DNA of 64,000 nt from contig NZ_CP018076.1 of NCBI RefSeq assembly GCF_001886735.1, positions 558,001-622,000 on the forward strand, given 5' to 3'. The first letter of the stretch is position 1. The number at the start of each line of letters is the position of its first letter. The position numbers and the translations under genes are program-made. Below are positions 53,418 to 61,990 of this stretch, in pieces. The stretch is from Sulfitobacter alexandrii. Lineage in GTDB: Bacteria; Pseudomonadota; Alphaproteobacteria; Rhodobacterales; Rhodobacteraceae. Below the pieces are notes generated by a model. It saw only the letters and a list, made by a program, of their open reading frames with translations, was not told the origin of the DNA and did no database searches.

Positions 53418-55095
53418 TGTCCACCGCCTCGTGATGGCTCGCCTCGGGATCGATCTTGACGTCGACCACCACGGGACCGCCCATGTCATGCGCCTGGTCG
53501 AGCGCATCCCTGATTTCGTCCGGGTGATAGACGCTCAGCCCCTTGGCCCCCATGCCCTCGGCTACCTTGGCAAAATCGACTTCGTTGAAATCGACGGCGA
53601 TACGCTTGTCCCCGAGATTGTCGCGGACCATGCCGAGACCGGAGTTGTTCGAGACGAGGTAGACCACGTCGAGTTCCCTCTGAACGGCGGTCGGCAGGAC
53701 CTGTACCGTCATCATGAAACCGCCGTCCCCCGCCAGGCAGGTGACCCTCTTTTCCGGATGCACCATCTTGGCGGCGGTCGCCGCCGGGCCGCCCCAGCCC
53801 ATCACGCCGGTGCCGCCGGGCACCAGCAGCTGCCCCCCGTGCGGCATGCGTAGGCCGAAAGTCGCCCAGATGCGCTGTGCGCCGGCGTCGAGTGTCAGAA
53901 GATCGTCCGCGCCGAGAAATCCCTGCAGGCTGCGGACCACGTCGGTGTGGTGAACCGTGCCCTGCGCCGCCGGCAAGTCGGGCAGAAGGTCGTAACCGTG
54001 CTTCTTCTTCAGGGCCATTCCCGCTTCGATGCGCGCGCCGGTCTTCTCGGACGACAGGCCCCGTTGGGACAGCATCGCGACCACGTCGGCGACATCCCCG
54101 GTCACGGCGAGGTCCACCGGGTATACCCAGCCCGCATTCCGCGGATCGATGTCGATCTGCACGAGGGTCTGGTCTCCGGGGCGGATAAGGTCCGGATCGC
54201 GGAACCGGGTATAGTCAGGCCCCATCGACGCGCCCATCATCACCACCAGATCAGCCGCGGCCAGCACCCGGTTCGCGGCCTTGTGGCCCCATGTGCCAAG
54301 CATTCCCGCACAGACCGGCGCATCCTCCGGGATCACGCCCTTGCCGTTGTAGCTGGTCACGACCATGATCCCGGCGGCCTCCGCCAGATCCTGCAGCGCC
54401 TGACCCGCACCCGACGACAAAACGCCGTTGCCCGCCACGATCACCGGTGATTTGGCCCCCTCGATCAGGTCGGCAATCTGCGCCACCGCTGCAGGGTCCG
54501 GCTTGGGCGGCACATGGCGCAGGTAACCTTCGGAAGGGTACAGCGCGGGCTTGGGCGTGTCGGGCATTTCCTGCCGGATGATCGGCGTCTTCATGATGAC
54601 CGCCGCAGGCCCCTGACGCGGAAGCGTTGCGTGTTTTACCGCCATCTGCGTCCCGAACACCGCCTCTTCCGGCGCGGTGGCGTAGGTGCAGTACTTTGTA
54701 ATCGGTTTGAGCGAGGCCATCGCATCGGCGCCGCCATAATCTCCGGTCATCGTCTGATAGCAGCCCATCTGGCCATAGCCGTCGTAATCGGAGGTTTCGG
54801 TAAGGATGACCATCGGGGATCCCGCGAAATGCGCTTCGATGATGCCAAGGCCGCCCATCGTGGTGATCCACGGCCCCTGGCCCATCAGTGCGGCGGGTTT
54901 GCCGGTCAGCCGCCCGGTTGCCTGCGCCATGATCGACGCGATCCATTCGTTCCGGCACAGGACGACGTCGAAATCGTCCTTCGCGTCGTGAAAGGCGGGA
55001 AGGGCCCATGTCACGCCCAGTCCCGGCAGGGTAAAGCCGCGGGTCACGCCGCATTCCACCAATGTGCGGACCACCATTTCGCTTGTTTTCGCCAC
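53404..55095 (-). CDS. Thiamine-diphosphate-dependent enzyme (decarboxylase/lyase family)
   Basis: A 563-residue ThDP enzyme. The activating glutamate is in LCRNEWIASIMAQATGRLTG. The middle domain shows SPVIVAGNGVLSSGAGQAL, and the ThDP/Mg motif is LAGDGGFMMTVQVLPTA with LVSNNSGLGMV. GPWITTMGGLGIIEAHFAGSP is unlike ordinary acetolactate synthases and hints at a decarboxylase or aldehyde lyase. The GTG at 55095 is chosen, close behind GGGAGGTGAAC; GTG/ATG alternatives exist nearby. It shares its promoter region with the epimerase gene. Confidence 0.87.
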   Translation of the reverse strand: MAKTSEMVVRTLVECGVTRGFTLPGLGVTWALPAFHDAKDDFDVVLCRNEWIASIMAQATGRLTGKPAALMGQGPWITTMGGLGIIEAHFAGSPMVILTETSDYDGYGQMGCYQTMTGDYGGADAMASLKPITKYCTYATAPEEAVFGTQMAVKHATLPRQGPAAVIMKTPIIRQEMPDTPKPALYPSEGYLRHVPPKPDPAAVAQIADLIEGAKSPVIVAGNGVLSSGAGQALQDLAEAAGIMVVTSYNGKGVIPEDAPVCAGMLGTWGHKAANRVLAAADLVVMMGASMGPDYTRFRDPDLIRPGDQTLVQIDIDPRNAGWVYPVDLAVTGDVADVVAMLSQRGLSSEKTGARIEAGMALKKKHGYDLLPDLPAAQGTVHHTDVVRSLQGFLGADDLLTLDAGAQRIWATFGLRMPHGGQLLVPGGTGVMGWGGPAATAAKMVHPEKRVTCLAGDGGFMMTVQVLPTAVQRELDVVYLVSNNSGLGMVRDNLGDKRIAVDFNEVDFAKVAEGMGAKGLSVYHPDEIRDALDQAHDMGGPVVVDVKIDPEASHHEAVDNAPI

Positions 55096-55202
55096 GTTCA
55101 CCTCCCTCTGGCACGGTGCCGCCGGGGCCGGTGCCGGGCGCACCCTTTGGTGGACCGGCGGCCCTGGCGCGCGACCTGTTTGTCGAGATCACACTGACAT
55201 TT

Positions 55203-55219
55203 TTGAAATTCAGTTTCAA
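55203..55219. promoter_or_regulatory. IclR-type operator candidate D
   Basis: TTGAAATTCAGTTTCAA is a 17-base dyad, symmetric at all but one arm position, close to the IclR core TGGAAATNATTTCCA. It lies between the divergent ThDP-enzyme and epimerase genes. Confidence 0.62.
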
Positions 55220-55225
55220 TATTAA

Positions 55226-55242
55226 TTGGAATATGATTCCAA
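55226..55242. promoter_or_regulatory. IclR-type operator candidate E (perfect dyad)
   Basis: TTGGAATATGATTCCAA is a perfect 7-3-7 palindrome close to the IclR core TGGAAATNATTTCCA. Its centre is 23 bases from that of candidate D and 63 bases before the epimerase start. Confidence 0.68.
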
Positions 55243-55296
55243 AACTGTATGCTGCTGGCCAAGGCAGGCCGCCGCACCGGTGAAGGAGGACAAGAA

Positions 55297-56223
55297 ATGG
55301 CTGACAGGGTTCTGATCACTGGAGCGACCGGTTTCCTTGGCGCCTGGACGATCGACCGGTTGCTGGCCGAGGGCAGGGAGGTCATCGCGACGGATCTCGG
55401 CACCGATCATCGCCGCCTCGAGGCGATAAGGCCGCTGCCCGAAAAGGGTCTATTGATCGAGCGTTGCGACGTGACGGATGCCGCCGCCCTGAACGAGCTG
55501 GTGTCGCGCACGCGGCCCGGCGGGATCATCCACCTTGCGGCACTTCAGATACCGCAATGCCGCGAAAACCCGGCCCTCGGGGCCAGCGTGAACATCCTTG
55601 GCCATATCAACGTGCTGGAAGCCGCGCGCGCGGCGGGCATCGGCAAGGTCGTCTATACCAGTTCCATCGCGGCCAAGCCCCGCGGACCGGCGAACGCGCC
55701 GTCGAATCTCTACGGTGTCTACAAGAAGACCTGCGAGGAGATTTCGCGGCTCTATTGGCAGGATCACGGTCTGCCGTCGCTGGGCCTGCGGCCGCATATC
55801 GTCTACGGTGTTGGCCGGGACGACGGCGAAACCTCGGCCATCACCCGCGCGATAGAAGCGGCCGCGTTGGGGCGTGCCTACACGCTGCCTTTCCGGACCC
55901 GCAGCTGTTTTCAGTACGTGGGGGACGTGGCCAGGATCTTTGCCCGCGCGGTCGGCAGCGACTGGCAGGGCGCGCTGTTGTCGGACGTGACCGACAACGT
56001 GATCTCGACCGACGATATTCTTGCCGCGATCCGAAAGGCGGTGCCGGACTCGCGGATCGACGGAAGCGCGGAGGAGCGGGAGTCGCCCCTGGTCGGCTTC
56101 GATACCGAACCGCTCCGGCAGGTGATCGGTGACTGGACGGAAACCGGCGTGGAGGACGGCGTCGCGCAGACGGTGTCGCTCTACCGCGATAACGCCGCCC
56201 GGATGTCCCGGCAGGGGGCCTGA
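55297..56223 (+). CDS. NAD-dependent epimerase/dehydratase (extended SDR)
   Basis: A 308-residue extended SDR. The cofactor motif is VLITGATGFLGAWTIDRLL near residue 9, with IIHLAALQIPQC, the catalytic Ser in VVYTSSIAAK, and Tyr/Lys in NLYGVYKKTCEE. LRPHIVYGVGRDDGETSAIT is the substrate-side segment. Members include sugar epimerases, uronate dehydrogenase and dihydroflavonol-type reductases; I cannot choose. The ATG follows GAAGGAGGACAAGAA. It is divergent from the ThDP gene across two IclR-like dyads. Confidence 0.9.
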   Translation: MADRVLITGATGFLGAWTIDRLLAEGREVIATDLGTDHRRLEAIRPLPEKGLLIERCDVTDAAALNELVSRTRPGGIIHLAALQIPQCRENPALGASVNILGHINVLEAARAAGIGKVVYTSSIAAKPRGPANAPSNLYGVYKKTCEEISRLYWQDHGLPSLGLRPHIVYGVGRDDGETSAITRAIEAAALGRAYTLPFRTRSCFQYVGDVARIFARAVGSDWQGALLSDVTDNVISTDDILAAIRKAVPDSRIDGSAEERESPLVGFDTEPLRQVIGDWTETGVEDGVAQTVSLYRDNAARMSRQGA

Positions 56224-56269
56224 CCCCGCTTGGCAAAGGGCTACGATCACGATTCTGCAGCCTGCGAAT

Positions 56270-56310
56270 GTCCCGCTACCGGATCACTCTTGGCGTTCCG
56301 GTAGCGGGAC
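56270..56310. promoter_or_regulatory. Long inverted repeat before the second iclR-like gene
   Basis: GTCCCGCTACCGGA (56270-56283) and TCCGGTAGCGGGAC (56297-56310) are exact inverted copies with a 13-base spacer. Each arm is itself nearly symmetric (GTYCCG-N4-CGGRAC), with centres about 25 bases apart, which is like a double IclR operator. It ends five bases before ATG 56316, so an autoregulatory operator or an RNA hairpin hiding the ribosome site is possible. There is no T run for a terminator. Confidence 0.6.
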
Positions 56311-56315
56311 GTGCT

Positions 56316-57164
56316 ATGACCCTGCGCAGACAACAACCACCTATCCGGGAGCCTCCCTTGGTCAAACGCAAACCAGCGCCCTCCGAAGACAGCGGGCAAA
56401 AGGATTATCGGATCAACTCCGGCCTCGCGCGCGGGCTCTCGGTGCTCAAGGCCTTTGGCCCCGACAACCGGCCCATCGGCAATTCCGAGATCGCGGACCG
56501 GGTCGGCCTGCCGAAAGCCACGGTGTCGCGGCTGACCTTCACGCTGACCGAACTGGGCTATCTCGAACATGACGCGGATACCGGCCGTTACGCGCTGGGC
56601 CCGGCGGTGCTGACGCTGGGGTACGACGTGCTGGCCCAGATGGAGATTCGCGACATCGCCCGCCCCTACATGCAGGAGCTGGCGGAATATGCGGATGCGA
56701 ACGTCTATCTTGGTACACCCAACGGGCTCGAGTTCATCTACGTCGAGGCCTGCCGCACCCCGGCGTCCATGGCGATCCGGCTCGGGGTTGGGTCGCGCAT
56801 ACCGATCACCCGGACCGGGATGGGGCGGTCCTTTCTCGCTGCCCTGCCCGAGGCGGAGCGCGAACGCATCCTCGCGGCGATTGCGCAGCGGGACGGCGAC
56901 GGCGGCCCGGATCTGATCGCCAAGGAACGCGAGGCCATCGCCTATGCCACCGAGCACGGTTTCGCCATGAGCGGCGGAGACTGGATTCCCGAAGCGAATT
57001 CCGCGGGCGCCGTGATCCGCCGCGCGGATGGCTACCCGGTTTACGCGATCAACGTCGGTGGGCTTCGGTCGATCATCACCCGGCAACGGCTGGAGGACGA
57101 TCTGGGGCCCCGGCTGATCGCGACCGCGCGCAAGATCGAACACATCGCGCGCGGCATGCTGTAG
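56316..57164 (+). CDS. IclR family transcriptional regulator
   Basis: A 282-residue regulator. The winged helix begins near residue 35 (GLARGLSVLKAFGPDNRPIG, IADRVGLPKATVSRLTFTLTEL). The effector domain has EIRDIARPYMQELAEYADAN and RTGMGRSFLAALPEAER. It resembles the IclR protein at 48474-49271 in the same gene block. ATG 56316 gives a 30-residue lead; a TTG at 56358 behind GGGAG would give the more usual length. A long inverted repeat sits directly upstream. It ends 10 bases from the convergent thioesterase gene. Confidence 0.92.
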   Translation: MTLRRQQPPIREPPLVKRKPAPSEDSGQKDYRINSGLARGLSVLKAFGPDNRPIGNSEIADRVGLPKATVSRLTFTLTELGYLEHDADTGRYALGPAVLTLGYDVLAQMEIRDIARPYMQELAEYADANVYLGTPNGLEFIYVEACRTPASMAIRLGVGSRIPITRTGMGRSFLAALPEAERERILAAIAQRDGDGGPDLIAKEREAIAYATEHGFAMSGGDWIPEANSAGAVIRRADGYPVYAINVGGLRSIITRQRLEDDLGPRLIATARKIEHIARGML

Positions 57165-57174
57165 CGGCGGCGGA

Positions 57175-58005
57175 TCAGGCCGCGCCTGGCAGCGCCAATG
57201 CGTCCGGGATCGGGACCACCTTGCGCGTCTTCAGGTCCATCAGAACCGAAAGCACCTGCCCGACGGCGTAGAGCTCTCCGGTCACGGCGTCCTCGATCTG
57301 GTGGCAGAACCGGTAGGTCTTGGAGCCCAGGTCGATGCAGTGGCTCGACTGGCTCAGAACGGCGCCGGGACGGGGCTGCGCGATACAGTCGAATTTCATT
57401 TCCAGTACCACGCGGCCCAGGGATCGCTCTCTCAGCCAACTGCTCGTGGCGCCCAGCAACGCCCATGCGGATTGTCCGCCGTTGCTGAAACTCGACACCA
57501 GCCGCTCGGCGCGCCATGCGCCTGCATGATCCATGTCCGACGGCAGAACGTGGGTGATGCAGGTGACCGCGCCGCGCCCGCCCCTGATCCGCTCGGCGGT
57601 GTCGGGCAGGGGCGGGATCGGACCGGTATCCAGCCCCCGTGGCGCGGCATCGGGAAAATCGGCGAGCGGCTGCGTGTCGAGGTGAGACGCATCGCTCCGG
57701 AGCCGGTCCAGCGTCCCGCAGTTCAGGGTGGTACCGTCCACCGTCAGCCGGTGCATCAGGTAGACCGCCCCGTCGGAATCGTGCACCGGCAGGGTCATTA
57801 CCGTCGCCGCGTCGTCCACGTGGAGTTCACGGAAGAACCGCGTGTGTGCCGTTGCCATCGGAACATCGTCCAGACCGTGACGCAGCCGGAACAGGGTGCC
57901 AGCCTCCCGGAACCGCTGGTGAAAGAACTGGACGTTCAGGTGACTGTTCGAATCGCACTCCCAGGTCTGGACGGTGGAGACATGCGTAAGCTGGCCTTCA
58001 AGCAT
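57175..58005 (-). CDS. Double-hotdog acyl thioesterase-like protein
   Basis: A 276-residue protein with two hotdog-type halves. The first has TWECDSNSHLNVQFFHQRF with the likely catalytic Asp and the typical N-H pair, as in 4-hydroxybenzoyl-CoA and acyl-CoA thioesterases. The second has PSDMDHAGAWRAERLVSSFS, a repeat of the same D-N/H-H plan, and VVLEMKFDCIAQPRPGA. It should hydrolyse an acyl-CoA or acyl-ACP thioester in the cytoplasm. No operon partner is evident; it lies leftward between the IclR gene and hemN. Confidence 0.82.
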   Translation of the reverse strand: MLEGQLTHVSTVQTWECDSNSHLNVQFFHQRFREAGTLFRLRHGLDDVPMATAHTRFFRELHVDDAATVMTLPVHDSDGAVYLMHRLTVDGTTLNCGTLDRLRSDASHLDTQPLADFPDAAPRGLDTGPIPPLPDTAERIRGGRGAVTCITHVLPSDMDHAGAWRAERLVSSFSNGGQSAWALLGATSSWLRERSLGRVVLEMKFDCIAQPRPGAVLSQSSHCIDLGSKTYRFCHQIEDAVTGELYAVGQVLSVLMDLKTRKVVPIPDALALPGAA

Positions 58006-58094
58006 GGGCGGTCCTTGTTCGTTGGTATCCGCTCGATGCTAGCCGATGTCCGCGCGGAAGACGACAGCCGCCGCCCCTGTCCCCGGTCGTTCGT

Positions 58095-59450
58095 TCAGAT
58101 GGCGGCGGAATGGGCGGTCGCGTCGGACGCGAAGGTGTCCACGTGGCTCGCGATCACGCGTACCAGCGGGCGCGCATGGCTTCGCATCTCCAGCCCGTCC
58201 CGCCCGATATAGAAGACGTCGGAAAAGCGGGTCATGAGGGAAACGCCGGTGCGGTGGATCAGGTCGGCCTGATCCGGGAACCTCTCGCGCAGTCCGGCCT
58301 CGTCATAGACGAACCGGCACATCAGGTCCTCGACGATGCGGGCGATCAGCACGTCCTGCGCGGTCATCCCGTAGCCCTTGTGCGCGGCCAGACCGCCGGT
58401 CGTCACCCGGTCCTGATAGGCCGAGGTCGCCGTGGCGTTCTGCAGGTATCCCTGCGCGAAGCGCGAAATGGCGGAGGCCCCCAACCCGATCAGCGTTTCG
58501 CTGCAATCGTCCGTGTAGCCCTGGAAATTGCGGCGCAGCCTGCCGGCGGCCGCCGCGCGCGCGAGGCTGTCGGTCGGGAGGGCGAAATGGTCGATGCCGA
58601 TGCTGTCGTAGCCCTCTTTCAGAAAGGCGTCCTGCGCCTGGGCCGCAAGGTCGAACCGGGTTTCGTTGTCGGGCAGGGCGTCGGCCTTTATCATCACCTG
58701 GCGCTTGGACATCCACGGCACATGCGCGTAGCCGTAGATCGCAAGCCGGTCGGGCCGTATCCGGGCCACGTGCCGGAGGGTCTGGCCAAAGGTCCGCGAG
58801 GTCTGGTGCGGCAGCCCGTAAAGGAGGTCGAGGTTCAGGCTGGCCACGCCCCCGGCGCGCATCAAGTCGATCACATGGCGCGTCTGCGCCAGGGACTGGC
58901 TGCGGCCGATCGCATTCTGCACCTCTTCGGCGAAGTCCTGAACGCCGACACTGGCCCGGTTCATACCGCGCGAGATCAGCAGGTTCAGCAATTCGTCGGA
59001 CGCTTCGGTCGGGTCGATCTCGACCGAGAATTCGAATTCCGCGCTGCGCTCGAACGCCGCGAAGAGCGCGTCCAGAAGCCGCGACATGGTCTCCGACGAC
59101 AGGATCGTCGGTGTGCCTCCGCCCAGATGCAGGCGTCCCATCCGCATCCCCTCGGGCAGCATCCGGCGCACCGTCTCGATTTCCCTGAGCAGGATCGCGA
59201 CGTAGGCATCGACCGGGCGCAGGGTCGCGGTCCCCTGCGTGCGGCAGGCGCAGAACCAGCACAGCCGCTTGCAGAACGGAATGTGGACATAGACCGACAC
59301 GTCGTCGCCCTGCGGTACCGTGGCCAGCCATTCGGCCTGATGACGCTGGCCGAAGCCGTCTTCGAAGTGATTGGCCGGCGGATAGCTGGTGTACCGGGGA
59401 ACCCGTGCGTCAAAAAGTCCGTGGCGGCGAAGGGAATCGATGCTTTGCAT
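58095..59450 (-). CDS. hemN: Oxygen-independent coproporphyrinogen III oxidase
   Basis: A 451-residue radical-SAM enzyme that decarboxylates coproporphyrinogen III to protoporphyrinogen IX without oxygen. The cluster motif IPFCKRLCWFCAC gives Cys60, Cys64 and Cys67, with the HemN-specific Cys69. RYTSYPPANHF, LHLGGGTPTIL, SVEIDPTEAS, and the late IGLGASAISRF are diagnostic for true HemN rather than HemW. A perfect FNR box lies 34 bases upstream, shared with fnrL, consistent with induction at low oxygen to supply haem for the cbb3 oxidase. Confidence 0.95.
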   Translation of the reverse strand: MQSIDSLRRHGLFDARVPRYTSYPPANHFEDGFGQRHQAEWLATVPQGDDVSVYVHIPFCKRLCWFCACRTQGTATLRPVDAYVAILLREIETVRRMLPEGMRMGRLHLGGGTPTILSSETMSRLLDALFAAFERSAEFEFSVEIDPTEASDELLNLLISRGMNRASVGVQDFAEEVQNAIGRSQSLAQTRHVIDLMRAGGVASLNLDLLYGLPHQTSRTFGQTLRHVARIRPDRLAIYGYAHVPWMSKRQVMIKADALPDNETRFDLAAQAQDAFLKEGYDSIGIDHFALPTDSLARAAAAGRLRRNFQGYTDDCSETLIGLGASAISRFAQGYLQNATATSAYQDRVTTGGLAAHKGYGMTAQDVLIARIVEDLMCRFVYDEAGLRERFPDQADLIHRTGVSLMTRFSDVFYIGRDGLEMRSHARPLVRVIASHVDTFASDATAHSAAI

Positions 59451-59483
59451 GCTTTCTTTTAGGTTGTATCCACCGGCACTTCT

Positions 59484-59497
59484 TTGATTTAGATCAA
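59484..59497. promoter_or_regulatory. FNR box between hemN and fnrL
   Basis: TTGATTTAGATCAA is a perfect match to TTGAT-N4-ATCAA. It lies six bases before the fnrL ATG, where binding would block expression (autorepression), and 34 bases before hemN. Confidence 0.9.
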
Positions 59498-59503
59498 GAC
59501 ATC

Positions 59504-60235
59504 ATGGCCATTCCCTCCCTTGCCCGCGTCAAATGCAGCGACTGTCCGATCCGGCACCGGGCCGTCTGTGCCCGCTGCGACGAGGACGAGCTGCAAATCC
59601 TTGAAAGCATGAAGTCCTACCGCAGTTTCGCGGCCGGTGAGGCGATCCTCTGGCGGGGCGAGCCGCTGAGTTTCGTGGCCTCGCTGGTGAGTGGTGTGGC
59701 GTCGCTGTCAAAGACGATGGAGGACGGCCGGACTCAGATGGTGGGCCTTCTGCTGCCGTCGGATTTCATCGGCCGGCCGGGCCGGTCGCGAATCGAGTTC
59801 GACGTGACGGCGACCACGGACGTGACGTTGTGCTGCTTCGATCGCAAGCCGTTCGAACGGCTCGTGGACGAGACGCCGCACGTCGCCCAGAGGCTGATGG
59901 AACTGGCGCTGGACGAACTGGATGCCGCGCGGGACTGGATGCTGCTCCTGGGGCGCAAGTCCGCACGCGAGAAGATCGCCACTTTCATCGAGATGCTGGC
60001 GCGCCGTTCCCGCGGGACGGAGCCGGTGCCGGACGGCCCGATCCAGCTGCCGATGACCCGCGACCAGATCGCCAATTACCTCGGTCTCACGCTGGAAACC
60101 GTCAGCCGCCAGTTCAGCGCGCTCAAGAAGGAAGGCGTGATCGACTTCACCGACCGCCGCCGTTTCGAGGTGCGCGACATCATCGCCCTTCAGGACGCCA
60201 CGGGTGACGACGCCGACGGCGGCATTCTTTCCTGA
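59504..60235 (+). CDS. fnrL: FnrL-type oxygen-sensing Crp/FNR regulator
   Basis: A 243-residue regulator. Cys11, Cys14 and Cys22 (KCSDCPIRHRAVC) with a further Cys25 and the central Cys110/111 pair (VTLCCFDRK) supply the four ligands of an oxygen-labile 4Fe-4S cluster. The Crp-type helix-turn-helix reads TRDQIANYLGLTLETVSRQF; the E-SR contacts recognise TTGAT half sites. ATG 59504 is used because it starts the conserved N-terminus; the frame upstream overlaps the FNR box. It should activate ccoNOQP and hemN at low oxygen. Confidence 0.94.
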   Translation: MAIPSLARVKCSDCPIRHRAVCARCDEDELQILESMKSYRSFAAGEAILWRGEPLSFVASLVSGVASLSKTMEDGRTQMVGLLLPSDFIGRPGRSRIEFDVTATTDVTLCCFDRKPFERLVDETPHVAQRLMELALDELDAARDWMLLLGRKSAREKIATFIEMLARRSRGTEPVPDGPIQLPMTRDQIANYLGLTLETVSRQFSALKKEGVIDFTDRRRFEVRDIIALQDATGDDADGGILS

Positions 60236-60263
60236 CACCGGGCGACCGGAAAAACATCGCAAG

Positions 60264-60277
60264 TTGATTCAGATCAA
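60264..60277 (+). promoter_or_regulatory. FNR box upstream of ccoNOQP
   Basis: TTGATTCAGATCAA is a perfect FNR box 83 bases before the ccoN start, a usual distance for class II activation. The gap also carries AAGGATGC- and GAGGG-like purine tracts near the gene start. Confidence 0.9.
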
Positions 60278-60360
60278 AGTGGGCCGCCGCCCGACTTTCT
60301 AGACATGCCCTGCGAACAGGAGCGTCCAAGGATGCTCTGACAGTATTTGAGGGCATGAAA

Positions 60361-61980
60361 ATGGACTATGTGAAACTCATCCTCCTGGGTCTGGTGACGC
60401 TGCTCGCCGCCATGGCGGCCAGCTGGGGCCACGATCTGGCCTACCAGGTGCACGCCTTCCTGATCATGGTGATCGCTTTCGCCATGTTCATCTGGGTCTT
60501 GCGCAACACGGAGGAACCCCGCCGTGTCGATGCGCTGCAGCATGATATCTACCAGGACGGCGTGATCCGGGCAGGGGTGATCGCCACCGCCTTCTGGGGC
60601 ATTGCCGGTTTCCTCGTCGGCACCTTCATCGCCTTTCAGCTCGCCTTTCCGGCGCTCAACTTCGACTGGGGGCAGCCTTTTACCAACTTCGGGCGGCTCC
60701 GGCCGCTGCACACCTCGGCGGTGATCTTCGCCTTCGGGGGCAACGCGCTGATCGCCACGTCCTTCTACGTGGTGCAGCGCACCAGCGGCGTGCGGCTCTG
60801 GGGCGGGCGGACCGGGTGGTTCGTGTTCTGGGGCTACCAGCTTTTCATCGTGCTCGCCGCGACCGGCTACCTGCTGGGGGCGACCCAGTCGAAGGAATAC
60901 GCCGAACCGGAGTGGTACGTGGATCTCTGGCTGACGGTCGTCTGGCTGGCCTATCTCGCGGTCTTCCTCGGGACCATCATCAACCGCCGGGAAAAGCACA
61001 TCTACGTCGCCAACTGGTTCTACCTCGCCTTCATCATCACGGTGGCGATGCTGCACGTGGTCAACAACCTGTCGATCCCCGTCAGCATCTGGGGCAGCAA
61101 GTCCGTGCAGGTGTTCTCGGGTGTGCAGGACGCGATGACGCAATGGTGGTACGGCCACAACGCCGTGGGCTTCTTCCTCACCGCCGGGTTCCTCGGGATG
61201 ATGTACTACTTCGTTCCGAAACAGGCCGAGCGGCCGATCTACAGCTACAAGCTGTCCATCATCCACTTCTGGGCGCTGATCTTCCTGTATATCTGGGCCG
61301 GTCCGCACCACCTGCATTACACGGCGCTGCCGGACTGGGCCTCGACACTGGGCATGGTGTTCTCGATCATCCTGTGGATGCCCAGCTGGGGCGGCATGAT
61401 CAACGGTCTGATGACCCTGCAGGGCGCATGGGACAAGCTGCGCACCGACCCGATCCTGCGGATGTTCGTGCTGAGCCTCGGGTTCTACGGCATGTCCACC
61501 TTCGAAGGGCCGATGATGTCGATCCGCGCGGTGAACAGCCTCAGCCACTATACCGACTGGACCATCGGGCACGTGCATTCCGGGGCGCTGGGATGGAACG
61601 GCATGATCACCTTCGCCTGCCTCTACTTCCTCACGCCGAAACTCTGGGGCCGCAAGCAGATGTATTCCATGTCCGCGATCAGCTGGCACTTCTGGCTCGC
61701 GACACTGGGCATCGTTCTCTACGCCGCGTCGATGTGGGTCACCGGCATCATGGAAGGCCTGATGTGGCGCGAGGTCGATGACCAGGGCTTCCTCGTCAAC
61801 TCCTTCGCCGACACCGTCAGCGCCAAGTTCCCGATGTACGTGGTGCGCGGATTGGGCGGGGTCATGTTCCTCTCCGGTGCGCTGATCATGGTCTGGAACA
61901 TGTGGATGACCATCCGCGGCGCATCGCCCGCAACCGCCGCACTGCCCGGTGCAGCCGCAACCGCAACACCCGCAGAATAA
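60361..61980 (+). CDS. ccoN: cbb3-type cytochrome c oxidase subunit I
   Basis: A 539-residue haem-copper oxidase subunit with about twelve or more membrane helices. Histidine ligand regions are seen in [20 protein letters not shown] (CuB side), [13 protein letters not shown] and [15 protein letters not shown] (haem ligands). [19 protein letters not shown] lies in the first cytoplasmic loop. ATG 60361 ([10 protein letters not shown]) is chosen seven bases behind GAGGG, and matches the known CcoN start; ATG 60355 adds two residues. It reduces O2 to water with high affinity and pumps protons. It is the first gene of ccoNOQP. Confidence 0.96.
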   Translation: MDYVKLILLGLVTLLAAMAASWGHDLAYQVHAFLIMVIAFAMFIWVLRNTEEPRRVDALQHDIYQDGVIRAGVIATAFWGIAGFLVGTFIAFQLAFPALNFDWGQPFTNFGRLRPLHTSAVIFAFGGNALIATSFYVVQRTSGVRLWGGRTGWFVFWGYQLFIVLAATGYLLGATQSKEYAEPEWYVDLWLTVVWLAYLAVFLGTIINRREKHIYVANWFYLAFIITVAMLHVVNNLSIPVSIWGSKSVQVFSGVQDAMTQWWYGHNAVGFFLTAGFLGMMYYFVPKQAERPIYSYKLSIIHFWALIFLYIWAGPHHLHYTALPDWASTLGMVFSIILWMPSWGGMINGLMTLQGAWDKLRTDPILRMFVLSLGFYGMSTFEGPMMSIRAVNSLSHYTDWTIGHVHSGALGWNGMITFACLYFLTPKLWGRKQMYSMSAISWHFWLATLGIVLYAASMWVTGIMEGLMWREVDDQGFLVNSFADTVSAKFPMYVVRGLGGVMFLSGALIMVWNMWMTIRGASPATAALPGAAATATPAE

Positions 61981-61990
61981 GGAGGGGGTT

